Of a DNA stretch of 46,920 bases, positions 8,097 through 17,400 are shown one piece after another. The position numbers and the translations under genes were made by a program. Position 1 is the stretch's first letter, and every line of letters starts with the position of its first letter. The notes beneath the pieces were generated by a model that made no database searches, was not told the origin of the DNA, and was given only the letters and a program-made list of their open reading frames with translations. Source of the stretch: Pirellulaceae bacterium. Its GTDB lineage: Bacteria > Planctomycetota > Planctomycetia > Pirellulales > Pirellulaceae. Location: positions 1 to 46,920 of the forward strand of contig JADHUC010000045.1 in NCBI GenBank assembly GCA_016784735.1, written 5' to 3'.

Positions 8097-11000
8097 ATGC
8101 AGTGTCTACCCGTTTTTTGTTCTTTTGTACGTCCCCTCTCGCGGTTCTTCACGGTTTCGCTTATCGGATTGCTGCTAACTTCCGCTGTGTCGGCAGACGA
8201 CGGAGCCGCGATCATCCAGCAGTCCGGTGTGCAGGGCGGCTTTGTCGTCCACCTCGGCTGCGGCGACGGTTCCTTGACCGCCTCTCTACGTGTCGGGGAC
8301 CAATACATCGTTCATGGACTCAGCACTTCGGAAACAGAAGTCGCAGCCGCGCGCAAGAGCCTGCAGGCACAGGGCGGCTACGGCCCCGTCAGCGTCGACC
8401 TGTGGGACGGACAAGCGTTGCCATACGCCGACAATCTGGTGAACCTGATCGTGATGCAGGATGCAGAATCCGGGATACGAGATGAGGAGTTGATGCGGGT
8501 GTTGGCGCCCGGGGGTGTACTGCTGAAGATCTCGCCTGAAACCCGAAACCTGAAACCTGAAACCTTGCGCAAGCCGTGGCCGCCGGAGATGGACCAATGG
8601 ACACATTACTTTCACAATGCCGACGGCAATCCCGTGTCGCAGGACGACATGGTCGGCCCGCCCACGCAGTTGCGTTGGATCGGCAGCCCCCGCTGGTCCC
8701 GCCATCACGATCACATGGCCAGCATGACTTCGTGCGTGTCCGCCGGCGGCCGGCTGTTCTACATTCTGGACGAAGGGGCGCGAGCGTCGATCCAGTTGCC
8801 TTCCGCCTGGCGGCTGATCGCCCGCGACGCTTTCAATGGAACGATCCTCTGGAAACGTGACATCGACCAGTGGAACACGCGGCAGTATCCGCTCAAGAGC
8901 GGTCCGGCCCACTTGCTGCGTCGATTGGTCGCCGTCGACGATCGCGTGTTTGTGACGTTGGGCATCGACGCACCGACCGTGGTCCTGGACGGAGCCACCG
9001 GCAAAACGTTGATGACTTTCGAAGGCAGCGAGTTCACTCGCGAGATCGTCGCTGACGACGGCATCGTGTACGCGGTGGCAGACAACACGCCATCGGCGCT
9101 GCCCAAGTGGCGTCGCGTATCGACTTACGTCTGGGAGAACACACGCACCGCGAATCCCGGCTGGGGCTGGAGCGGCGCATCAAGGAAGATCTTCGCTTTC
9201 CAAGTCGATTCCGGCCAGCGTCTGTGGGAGGCCGAAGCCCCGGTCTCTCCGTGTTCGCTGGCCGTCGCTGGCTCGAACGTCGTCTTTCATGATGGCGAGA
9301 AGTTGGTCTGCTTGGACCGTCAAAACGGCGAACGGTTGTGGGAGTCCGAACCATCGCCGACAGCAATCCCCGTCCAGACAAACACGGGCCCGCGAGTGCT
9401 GATTTACGACGATGTCGTTCTGCTGGCCGCCAACAACGGCAAAGTCTCCGGGTGGTCGATCCAGGACGGCAGCAAGCTGTGGGAGCAACAACAAAAGCCC
9501 AGCGGCCACTTGTCTCTGAAAGACTTGTTGGTGGCCGACGGTCTGGTGTGGACCGGCGATATCGCGGGCAACGCCGGCAGTGGCGTGTTCACGGGGTACG
9601 ACCCGCGCACCGGCGAGGTGAAACGCGAGTTCCCGCCGGATGTCCATGTTCACTGGTTCCATCACCGCTGCTACCCGGCCAAGGCTACAGACAAGTATCT
9701 GTTGACCGCACGGAACGGCACGGAATTTATCGATTTGAAGAGAGAGACCTGGCAGCCGAATCATTGGGTCCGCGGCGGTTGTATCTACGGTGTGATGCCA
9801 TCGAACGGGCTGACCTACGCTTCGATGGACGCGTGCGGGTGCCAATTGGAGGCCAAGCTATCCGGCTTCAAGGCATTGGCCGCCGGCCCGGTGCCGCAAC
9901 CGGGGAAGAACGGCATCGCCGCGGGCGAGCGGCTGCAAAAGGGCCCAGCCTTCGGCCAAATCGGAAATCGCAAATCGGAAATCGCAAATCCTGATGACTG
10001 GCCAACCTACCGTCACGATTCGGCTCGCAGCGGCGCCAGTCCGGTCGCTGTTCCTGCGGACGGTATCGGCCAGGTGTGGCAGGCCAAGATCGGCGGTCGC
10101 TTGAGCGCCCCCACCATCGCCGCCGGCAAGGTGTTTGTCGCCGCGGTAGATGCGCACCAAGTCGTCGCGTTGGATGCCAAGACCGGCGAGGTGGCTTGGT
10201 CGTTCACCACCGGCGGCCGCGTCGATTCGCCGCCGACGTACTATCAGGGACTTGTGCTGTTCGGTTCGACCGACGGTTACGTCTACGCTCTGGATGCCAA
10301 GGACGGAGCGTTGGCCTGGCGATTCCGCGGGGCACCCGTGGACCGTCGCATGATGGCTTGGGAGCAGTTGGAATCTGCCTGGCCCGTGCACGGCAGCGTG
10401 CTGGTTCACGACGATGTGTTGTACTGTACGGCCGGTCGCAACATGTTCCTGGACGGCGGGATTCACTTCCTTCGTCTGGACCCGAGAACCGGCGAGTTGC
10501 TGGGCGAAGTCGTTTGGGACAACATGGATCCTGAATCAGGCAAGGAGATGCATCTGGCCTATCTGGAGAAGACGCGAGGCAACAACATGCCGGTGGCCTT
10601 GTCGGATATCCTCAGTTGCGACGGACGTCACATTTGGATGCGGTCGCAGAAGATCGACTTCTCCGGGAAGCGGTCGGAGATCGGGCTGGAGGACTTGACC
10701 AAGCAGCCAGCGCAGGATTGCCACCTGTTCTGTCAGATCGGCTTCTTGGACGACGATTACTTCTTCCGATCCTACTGGACCTACGGCCGCCGCGTATCCG
10801 GCGGCTACGGGGCATGGCTCAAGGCTGGCCGCCTGGTCCCGTCCGGCCGAATTCTCTGCTTCGACGACGACAACGTGTACGGATTCGGGCGGCAGCCGGA
10901 GTACATGGTCAATGCCTCGGTCTTGGAGTACGAGCTGTTCTCCGTGGACAAGACCGTTACTGAGGAGGCGATCGCCCGCATCGGGAAAGCGGAAGCGGAA

Positions 11001-12029
11001 ATCAACGCTCGTTCTTCGCTGAGAAACGCCAATTCGTCCGACTGGCTGCTGCGCCGGTTCTTCCCGCGCGATCAACTGACGGCGACCAACGCAAACTGGC
11101 TTCTCCAGAAACCTTCTGTAACAGCACGCGCCATGGCGTTGTGCAGGGACATCGTGCTGGTGGCGGGCCCGCCCAACATCATCAACGAACGCCAGATCTA
11201 CCGCTTGCCCGACGCACCGGCCACGAAAGATGCTATCAAGCGTCAAGCGGAAGCCTTGGAAGGCAAGCACGGCGGAGTGCTGTGGGCATTGTCCAAAGCG
11301 GACGGCGAGCTGTTGGCTCGCTACGCCCTGGATACCATCCCCGTCTTCGACGGCCTAGCCGCGGCTGGAAACGCACTGTTCCTGAGCACGGTCGACGGGC
11401 GACTGCTCTGCCTCTCGGGCGACGCAGCCACTCCGCTGCCGGCCTCGGACGACCTGCCAGTGCAAATCGACTGGGAGCAGGTGGAAGATCCGAACTACCT
11501 GCTGCCACTGCCGGTCTCGAAAGACGAGGATTTTGACCGCGTGACGCGTTGCCAAGTTTTCGAAGCAGATCTGGGCTACCGCCTGAAGCCCAAGGGCAAG
11601 GGCGAAGTGGCATTGGCGTTGAAGAAGTTGGAGAATCCCGTCAAGGGTACCGCCACGTTCAAGACCCGCATGGTCGTCCCGGCCGATGCAAGGGGCACCC
11701 TCCGTAACGGATTTCTAGTGTTTGGAGACGGTGGCCAGGACGAGCAACTGATCAAGTGCGGCATGAGGTTGAAGATGAATCGAGCGGTCTTGGTTCAAGG
11801 TCCACTGAGCGGTGGCCAAACGACCGGGGCACCGGTTGAACTAAGTGGCAACCAGCCGATCGACATTGTGGTGATCGTCGACTTGGACAGCCAGCAAGTG
11901 GCCTACACGGCCAACGGCGTGGAAGTGAAGGCCAAACTGAAACGGCCGCTCAAGTCGATTACGCACATCGGCTATGCGATGGATAACGCCGTCGTGGATT
12001 TCGCCCCGCTGGACGTTCAGCAAGACTAG
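8097..12029 (+). CDS. Exported methyltransferase-like / double PQQ-type beta-propeller protein
   Basis: A 1310-residue protein. In order: Sec signal peptide (1-34, ending SAVSADD); a Rossmann methyltransferase-like domain (about 40-145) with VVHLGCGDGSLTASL as motif I and ending VLAPGGVLLKI; a junction QWTHYFHNADGNPVSQDD; a first propeller (about 190-600); a second propeller (about 635-1130) with blade motifs ALDAKTGEVAW, ALDAKDGALAW and CLDRQNGERLW; and a C-terminal jelly-roll-like domain. The second strand of the methyltransferase fold ends GLS, lacking the acidic residue that normally holds SAM ribose, and SAM is not expected outside the cytoplasm. Catalysis is therefore doubtful. PQQ binding is not shown either. 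Short tandem repeats are translated at both domain boundaries. GAGGT precedes the ATG by 8 nt. Confidence 0.85.
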   Translation: MQCLPVFCSFVRPLSRFFTVSLIGLLLTSAVSADDGAAIIQQSGVQGGFVVHLGCGDGSLTASLRVGDQYIVHGLSTSETEVAAARKSLQAQGGYGPVSVDLWDGQALPYADNLVNLIVMQDAESGIRDEELMRVLAPGGVLLKISPETRNLKPETLRKPWPPEMDQWTHYFHNADGNPVSQDDMVGPPTQLRWIGSPRWSRHHDHMASMTSCVSAGGRLFYILDEGARASIQLPSAWRLIARDAFNGTILWKRDIDQWNTRQYPLKSGPAHLLRRLVAVDDRVFVTLGIDAPTVVLDGATGKTLMTFEGSEFTREIVADDGIVYAVADNTPSALPKWRRVSTYVWENTRTANPGWGWSGASRKIFAFQVDSGQRLWEAEAPVSPCSLAVAGSNVVFHDGEKLVCLDRQNGERLWESEPSPTAIPVQTNTGPRVLIYDDVVLLAANNGKVSGWSIQDGSKLWEQQQKPSGHLSLKDLLVADGLVWTGDIAGNAGSGVFTGYDPRTGEVKREFPPDVHVHWFHHRCYPAKATDKYLLTARNGTEFIDLKRETWQPNHWVRGGCIYGVMPSNGLTYASMDACGCQLEAKLSGFKALAAGPVPQPGKNGIAAGERLQKGPAFGQIGNRKSEIANPDDWPTYRHDSARSGASPVAVPADGIGQVWQAKIGGRLSAPTIAAGKVFVAAVDAHQVVALDAKTGEVAWSFTTGGRVDSPPTYYQGLVLFGSTDGYVYALDAKDGALAWRFRGAPVDRRMMAWEQLESAWPVHGSVLVHDDVLYCTAGRNMFLDGGIHFLRLDPRTGELLGEVVWDNMDPESGKEMHLAYLEKTRGNNMPVALSDILSCDGRHIWMRSQKIDFSGKRSEIGLEDLTKQPAQDCHLFCQIGFLDDDYFFRSYWTYGRRVSGGYGAWLKAGRLVPSGRILCFDDDNVYGFGRQPEYMVNASVLEYELFSVDKTVTEEAIARIGKAEAEINARSSLRNANSSDWLLRRFFPRDQLTATNANWLLQKPSVTARAMALCRDIVLVAGPPNIINERQIYRLPDAPATKDAIKRQAEALEGKHGGVLWALSKADGELLARYALDTIPVFDGLAAAGNALFLSTVDGRLLCLSGDAATPLPASDDLPVQIDWEQVEDPNYLLPLPVSKDEDFDRVTRCQVFEADLGYRLKPKGKGEVALALKKLENPVKGTATFKTRMVVPADARGTLRNGFLVFGDGGQDEQLIKCGMRLKMNRAVLVQGPLSGGQTTGAPVELSGNQPIDIVVIVDLDSQQVAYTANGVEVKAKLKRPLKSITHIGYAMDNAVVDFAPLDVQQD
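8535..8565. repeat. In-frame tandem repeat at methyltransferase/propeller boundary
   Basis: Tandem copies of the unit CCTGAAA/CCCGAAA are translated as residues 147-157 of the propeller protein, exactly between the methyltransferase-like domain and the propeller. A similar unit in reverse orientation (GGGTTTCGGGTGTCAGG type) occurs at 27381-27410. Confidence 0.8.
9958..9991. repeat. In-frame 14-bp tandem repeat at propeller/propeller boundary
   Basis: About 2.4 copies of the 14-bp unit AAATCGGAAATCGC. The unit length is not a multiple of three but the frame stays open. It encodes residues about 621-632, between the first propeller and the DDWPTYRHD start of the second. Confidence 0.85.
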
Positions 12030-12052
12030 GGCGAGCGGCGGTTGGTTCCGTA

Positions 12053-12116
12053 CCGTGGCGTAAGCTTCTAGCTTGCGAATCTCCTGCAACAGGCAAGCTG
12101 GAAGCTCGCCCCACGG
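12053..12116. repeat. Imperfect inverted repeat downstream of propeller gene (family D)
   Basis: Arms 12053-12076 and 12093-12116 (24 nt, about four mismatches) flank 16 nt. The core is AAGCTTCTAGCTTGC on the left. It lies 24 nt after the propeller stop in the 190-nt convergent gap and could act as a terminator, although it lacks a T-run. Confidence 0.7.
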
Positions 12117-12219
12117 GCAGATTCCCATCTGCTGCTCGCCTGGACGAGTTTTTCTCGAACCAAGTTCAGGGTTTGCAGGGAACCCCGCAAGGTGTGCTAC
12201 TTGAGATTCTCCCACAATC

Positions 12220-14055
12220 TCAGTGATCACCTGAGATCTGCTTTGCGACCAGCGAGAACACGTCGTGTACCAAGCGATCGGACAGGGGCAAATTGAGTAG
12301 CCCAAACCACGCATAGACAACCTTGCCGCCTTTGGGCTCGCTGGCCTTGTGCTCCACAAACACCACAGCGTCTCCGTAGTGCGTGCCCTGTTCGTCTCGC
12401 AGTTCGACGAGCGGTATGACCACGTCGCCCGGCGCCATTTGACTGCGAACGAACGGTCGCCAGCGGAGATCGCCGGTTTCTGGGAACGGAAACCGCTTTG
12501 CCAAGTGGGGTAGCCGGTTCTGGTCTTGGGTGAACCACAGGGTCTTGCCTTGAGGCGGCTGTTCCCAACCGCCAATTTCGCCGCCTACGGAAATGGGCAA
12601 ACCGAAACGGCCGCAACTGTTTACGGCTTCGCCTTTTTCGTTGTAGTGGAACGGCGCAGGGGCGCTGGGCAGCACCACAAGGCATCCGCCCGCGTTCAGA
12701 TAACGCACCAGCCCCGCATCCACGTCGCCGGGCTTGTTCACGGTCTGACGGTATGTTTCCGCCGAGGCGTAGACTAGCACGGGCAACTCCTTGGCTGTCG
12801 ACGGTTCGAAAGCAGCCACCTGCTGCCAGGTTAGCAGCGCCGGCTCCAGGCCGATATCCAGCAATGGCCAAAGCGCCGACAAGTCGGCGTCCGGCAGAAG
12901 GCCGATACGAGTCCCGCTCAAACTGGCGCGCAGGCGTTCTTGTTCTTCCTTTGAGATGCCGGTCTCTTTTGGCGGTATCGTACGCTCCTTGCGTTCGCCT
13001 TTAGCTCTGAAGCGAGCACTGAATTCGGCTGTGATCTTCAGGTATTCGTCTCCGTATTCCACCGATGGTTCGATATCGCTTCCTTCGTGCCATTCGTTCC
13101 ACGACGTGATCAGCACCCAATGCGGATCAGCGTCAATGGCGGCTTGCCATTGTGCGCGGTAGGAAGCTCCATCGAACCGTTCCACGCGCAGACCGGGCTT
13201 GCGGATCTTGGTGTCGTCGTAACCAGGGATGATGGTGATCGTGCTGATACGTCCGAAACGGTCTGCCGTGTCGACCGCGTTTGGATACGCCGTCTTGGTC
13301 CACGACTCCAATTGCGGCAGGCTTCTTTCTCGTAGTGCTCCGGCCGTGTTGTAGGTGTGAATACCATCGAAGATCCGAGCCGCCGTGCGGTCAATTCGGT
13401 CACCCATGAGAATGGCACCACCGGGGTAGGCGCGATTGATTTGAGTGAGGGCAGCACACCAGCCTGCGAGACCGAGTTGTTCCACGGCCCGGACATAGAC
13501 AAAAACTACGGGCATTCCGCCGACTTTGAGCCACGCCGGGTGATCGGCGAAATTGCGCAGCGCGTCAAGCACGTCACGGGCGGCGGATTCGGCGGTCTTC
13601 GGCCCTGGCACGTTTTCGTAGTAGATCGTGGCGCTGAGTCCCGCCCGTTGGCATCCATCCAAAACGCGCTTCATCGCCCGGTCCTCGAACGAGCCCTTTC
13701 CCCACCAACTGATTATGAAACCGTCAACACCTGCCTGCTTGGCCCATTGGCACTGCCGGGCAATGGTCTCCGGATCGTGCGAATCATACGGGCCCAGTTC
13801 TGGGTAGTTGGTGCTGCTGGCGATTTGCTGTCGCTGTTGGTCAACGCCGCTCCAGTGGGACCATCTGCCGCTGCCGCCTTCCACGTCCGGGTTGCCGTAC
13901 CATGGATAGTAAAACGCGAGGACCTGACGTGGGACACCGCTGTGTTTCACCTGCGAACGCTGGGCCAAGGACGCAAGATCGAACTCGGCTGCCGAACACG
14001 TTCCGAATGAAACGACGATCGCGGCGAAGGACAATATTGATATCAACCTTTTCAT
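12220..14055 (-). CDS. Exported GH99-like glycosidase with C-terminal Rossmann/amidotransferase-like domain
   Basis: A 611-residue protein. Sec signal peptide (1-23, ending CSAAE). The GH99-type (beta/alpha)8 barrel covers about 40-355: it opens with AFYYPWYGNP, contains DGFIISWWGKG, and carries SWNEWHEGSDIEPS with the paired glutamates at 321 and 324. These align with the catalytic pair of GH99 endo-alpha-mannosidases/mannanases. The remainder (about 375-611) resembles a class I glutamine-amidotransferase or ThuA-like Rossmann domain (IGLLPDADLSALWPLL, YLNAGGCLVVLPSAPAPF). True GH99 activity is likely but unproven. Start choice: AAGGAG touches the ATG at 14061 with no spacer but is 6 nt from the ATG at 14055, so the second ATG is chosen. 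Confidence 0.88.
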   Translation of the reverse strand: MKRLISILSFAAIVVSFGTCSAAEFDLASLAQRSQVKHSGVPRQVLAFYYPWYGNPDVEGGSGRWSHWSGVDQQRQQIASSTNYPELGPYDSHDPETIARQCQWAKQAGVDGFIISWWGKGSFEDRAMKRVLDGCQRAGLSATIYYENVPGPKTAESAARDVLDALRNFADHPAWLKVGGMPVVFVYVRAVEQLGLAGWCAALTQINRAYPGGAILMGDRIDRTAARIFDGIHTYNTAGALRERSLPQLESWTKTAYPNAVDTADRFGRISTITIIPGYDDTKIRKPGLRVERFDGASYRAQWQAAIDADPHWVLITSWNEWHEGSDIEPSVEYGDEYLKITAEFSARFRAKGERKERTIPPKETGISKEEQERLRASLSGTRIGLLPDADLSALWPLLDIGLEPALLTWQQVAAFEPSTAKELPVLVYASAETYRQTVNKPGDVDAGLVRYLNAGGCLVVLPSAPAPFHYNEKGEAVNSCGRFGLPISVGGEIGGWEQPPQGKTLWFTQDQNRLPHLAKRFPFPETGDLRWRPFVRSQMAPGDVVIPLVELRDEQGTHYGDAVVFVEHKASEPKGGKVVYAWFGLLNLPLSDRLVHDVFSLVAKQISGDH

Positions 14056-14061
14056 ATTCAT

Positions 14062-14067
14062 CTCCTT
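14062..14067 (-). promoter_or_regulatory. Ribosome-binding site deciding the GH99-like start
   Basis: AAGGAG on the minus strand is directly adjacent to one ATG (14061-14059) and 6 nt before a second in-frame ATG (14055-14053). Only the second spacing is productive. Confidence 0.7.
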
Positions 14068-14121
14068 AGCCGCCTTTTGTAACCTTTTTCCGGAGGCCGG
14101 ATCAGTAGGGGTAAGTGTTAT

Positions 14122-14144
14122 GCCTCCGGCTTCGGGTTAAACGA
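14122..14144. repeat. Partial copy of family A repeat
   Basis: A 23-nt match to the right arm of the inverted repeat at 7791-7886. Only one arm is present, so it is a remnant or a solo unit. It lies just upstream of the small reading frame at 14181. Confidence 0.85.
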
Positions 14145-14180
14145 AAACACGAGAAACCCAACAGACATGAGGTCCTAACC

Positions 14181-14333
14181 ATGCAGACTTGGTTTCGCAA
14201 GAATTCACAACTGATCGGCATCGTTGGTGTGCTGGCTCTGGTTGCGGGATTCCCGCTCGGCAAGCGGGACCTACTAAACGGGGGCTTTCTCTGGATTTCT
14301 TGCGGTTTTCGTTTCATGTTGCACTGCGCATGA
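14181..14333 (+). pseudogene. Small membrane-anchor ORF, probably a truncated gene
   Basis: Fifty codons. GAGGT lies 7-8 nt before the ATG, a good ribosome-binding site. The start MQTWFRKNSQLIGIVGVLAL looks like a genuine N-terminal membrane anchor. Directly after it the frame runs into a family B repeat half-unit (14251-14274) and ends in unrelated residues. The likeliest reading is the 5' remnant of a membrane protein cut off by repeat insertion; a short functional membrane peptide is possible. It cannot be assigned to a family. Confidence 0.4.
14251..14274. repeat. Solo half-unit of family B repeat
   Basis: A 24-nt match to the right arm at 1154-1180 inside the A2M gene, forming the same CCCGCT/AGCGGG hairpin. 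It interrupts the small membrane-anchor frame at 14181. Confidence 0.88.
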
Positions 14334-14435
14334 CGCACAATAGAGTGGAATGTTAGCCTCCTCGCGATCGGAATTCGCGTATAGCGCCATCGGGCTTCCT
14401 GTTTTCCCCTCTGTCTACCGCGAGAAGACTCGACC

Positions 14436-17400
14436 ATGGGCGAAGCGCTCGGCGTCCTGTGTGGTATTGGGATCGTAGTGACCTTTGTCACTCTGCTCGG
14501 TCACGGTCTGTGGGTGGTGATCGCGCTGTTCTTTCGTTGGCTGTCTGGTAGCGGTGTCGCAGGTGCCAGCGCCGGATACCGCTGTCCGCAATGCGGCGCC
14601 GCGCTGACCACAGGTGACCGCCGATGCACCACATGTGGCTTCGTGCGTACGCAGCGTCGAGCCTCAACCATGGCGGACGACGTCGAGGCGACCATCCGGC
14701 AATTGAATCGGATGCGCAGCTACGGGCTGCTCGGGCCCGAGCAGCACGCAGGGTTGATGCGTGTCCTGCGAGATAGCGAAAGCGGGCCGGCGCCAGGGGA
14801 TCGCCCCGTGGAACCGGCACCGGTCGACGGCCCAGCCGCTACTGCCCCACCGACAGAGCCAACTTCCTCCGCGGAACCGCCCGTCGAAGAAATCGAAATC
14901 ATCGACGCGGTCCTCGTAGACGAAGTCGCGGAACCGGCCGACATCGAAGATGCGCCGGAACCCGTAGCGCCCGACGTCTGGATGGGCCCAGTTTCGCAGC
15001 GTCCCGATCATGCGCCACCGCGCGAGGCGCCGAAGCCGGAATCCCCCTTCGCACCAGCACCGCAACCTTCGCGCGCACCGGCCTCACACGCGCTAGAACG
15101 CGAGTACTCCAAGACGCCGCCGGCCCCGCCCGTGGTCCGCCAAACGTTGGCGGATATGCTGAAAGCGTTCATGGCCGAGAAGAACATCCGCTGGGGCGAA
15201 CTGATCAGCGGCATGTTGATCGTCGGCTCGGCCGTAGGTCTAGTGATCAGTCTGCGTGCTACGCTCAGCATGATTCCGTATTTTACCGCCCTCGGCCTGA
15301 TGGCGATCACGCTGGGGATCCACGGAGCCGGTCTCTATACACTGCGTCGTTGGGACTTGCAGGCCACCAGCCGCGGGCTGTTGATAATTGCTCTGTTGCT
15401 GACCCCATTGGTTTTCGTCGCAGCAATCTTCAGTTCGGGGCCTGGCGAACGGCCAGTGACCGACCCCATATACATGGCAGCCGTAGCTGTGGGCGTGCTT
15501 TCGGTCGGCTGGATTACGTTCTCGGCCGGGCGTGCATTGCTGCTGGAAGGCTGGTGGCGTTTGACCGCTGCCATGCTGGCTACGTGTGTGGGGCAACTGA
15601 TCGTCGACCGGGCGACGCCGGACGATCCGTCGTTGATGCAGACTTTTCTGCTGGTCGCTCTACCCGTGGGCGGGTATTTAATTGCCACGCTCACGCTGGT
15701 CTATCGAGCTACTGCCTGGCGCCGTTTTTCAGCCCGGCGAGTCGAACAGATTTTCGTCGTGCTGGGCATATCGACCTTCGCTTTGTTGCCACCGCTGGGT
15801 TTGTTTGTCTCGCAGTGCGGTTCAATCCGTGAAGCACTGGCGCGATTAACTCCATCGGCCAGCCTGTGCGCGGCGGCTGTTCTGGCAACAGGTTTGCTTA
15901 TACATCGTCGGGCGCTGACAAAGCAACTTGTCGCGCTGCGCACTGCGGGTACGGGACTTGCCATCTTCGGTACCATGCTGATGGGTGCCGCCGTCGTGCT
16001 GGCGTGGCCGCAACCGGATCTGCTGATTGCCGTCGGCTTGGCCAATTTCGTGGTGCTCGTCATCCTGGCGCTCGCGGGAAGACTGCCGCTATTGCACGTC
16101 GCCGCGGTTGGCTGCTTGGCTCTTACCGCATTGGTAGGTTTCCACGTTCTGCAGGGCAGTTTGGAGGACGGTGTCGATAGGTTTGGCCTTCGATTGGTCA
16201 AGCTGTTTGCTGCCGGGCGCAGCGGCATTGTTCTGTCCGCTTTGGCAATCGCCAGCGGCGGCGTGTCGCTTGCGCTCAGTCGCCTGGGGCGACCGCGCGA
16301 CGCCATCGCCTACTTGCAGGGCTGCGGCGCACTGGCAGCGGTCAGCGTCCTTGTCGCCGCGTTCGCCGGATTCGGTCCGGGCGACGATACCGCGCTAGCC
16401 ACGCCCGTCTTGGCGTTCTACGCCGTCGGTGCCCTGGCAGCAGCGATAGTCGTGGCGAGTAAAAAGGGGACAGGTCCAATTTACCGGAACGGCCCGGAGG
16501 GTGCTTCGCATAAATTGGACCTGTCCCCTTTTTACTCGCAGGTCCTCTCGTGGACCGGCATCGGGTTGCTGTTGGCCACGCTGGTTCAGGCGCTCTGGCT
16601 GAACGAGCCACTGGTCCAGTGGCTGGCTGGTCGCGGGTTGGCTCCCCAGCGGCCTGTGCTGACGGCCATGCTTCTACACGCCAATCTTTGCGCGCTAATG
16701 GCATTGGCCGTTTCATGGGCCAAACTGCACACGCCTGTTGGCGAGCGCAATACGTCCTTGTGGCAGAACCTAGTCAATCCGCTGGGCTGGTCCGCACTGG
16801 TGATCTCGACGCTTGCGCTGCCGTGGGCAATCTGGGGCCGTGACCAGATGTTCGCTGTTCACGCCGTCTATATGTTCGGAATAGCGTTGGCGTGGTTGAT
16901 CGTAGCAATCGTGCTGCGGTTGCAGATGGCCGCGTCTGTCGTGCAAGGGCTGACCACCGTAGGCGTCGCCTATGTGGTTGCTGCCGTGTGCCAGGGCCAG
17001 GAATGGGGCGAGCGATGGTGGATTGACCCGCGGCACGTTCAAGCTCAATTGGGCGTGCTAGCAGCGTGGTGTGCCGGATGGAGCGCGACGCGCCGACTGA
17101 TCCGACGTTGGCCGATCGCCGACGGGCTCGCTCGCCCAGAATGGCCGACCGTGGATCAAGTGGTCCTAGGGGGCCTGTTGGCCATCCTCTTGATTCTCTC
17201 GATCGCAGGCTGCTGTCCCGGCCTTCTCGTGGAATTGGGCATGGCCGATGCGTTGCCGACCGAAAGTGTCCATCAGTCCGCTTTCGGTGTCGGTTCATGG
17301 ATCGCACTGGGGCTGGTCGTGCTGGCTCTGCTCGTGTCGCTGTGGGAAGAGTTTACCGATTGGGCTCTGGGTGGCGTGCTGCTCGCGGCTGCGGCAGTAC

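Noticed and set aside
8097..12029. Assignment as a PQQ-dependent dehydrogenase
   Set aside because: Blade motifs fit PQQ-type propellers, but the Ca/PQQ-binding and catalytic residues of quinoprotein dehydrogenases were not seen.
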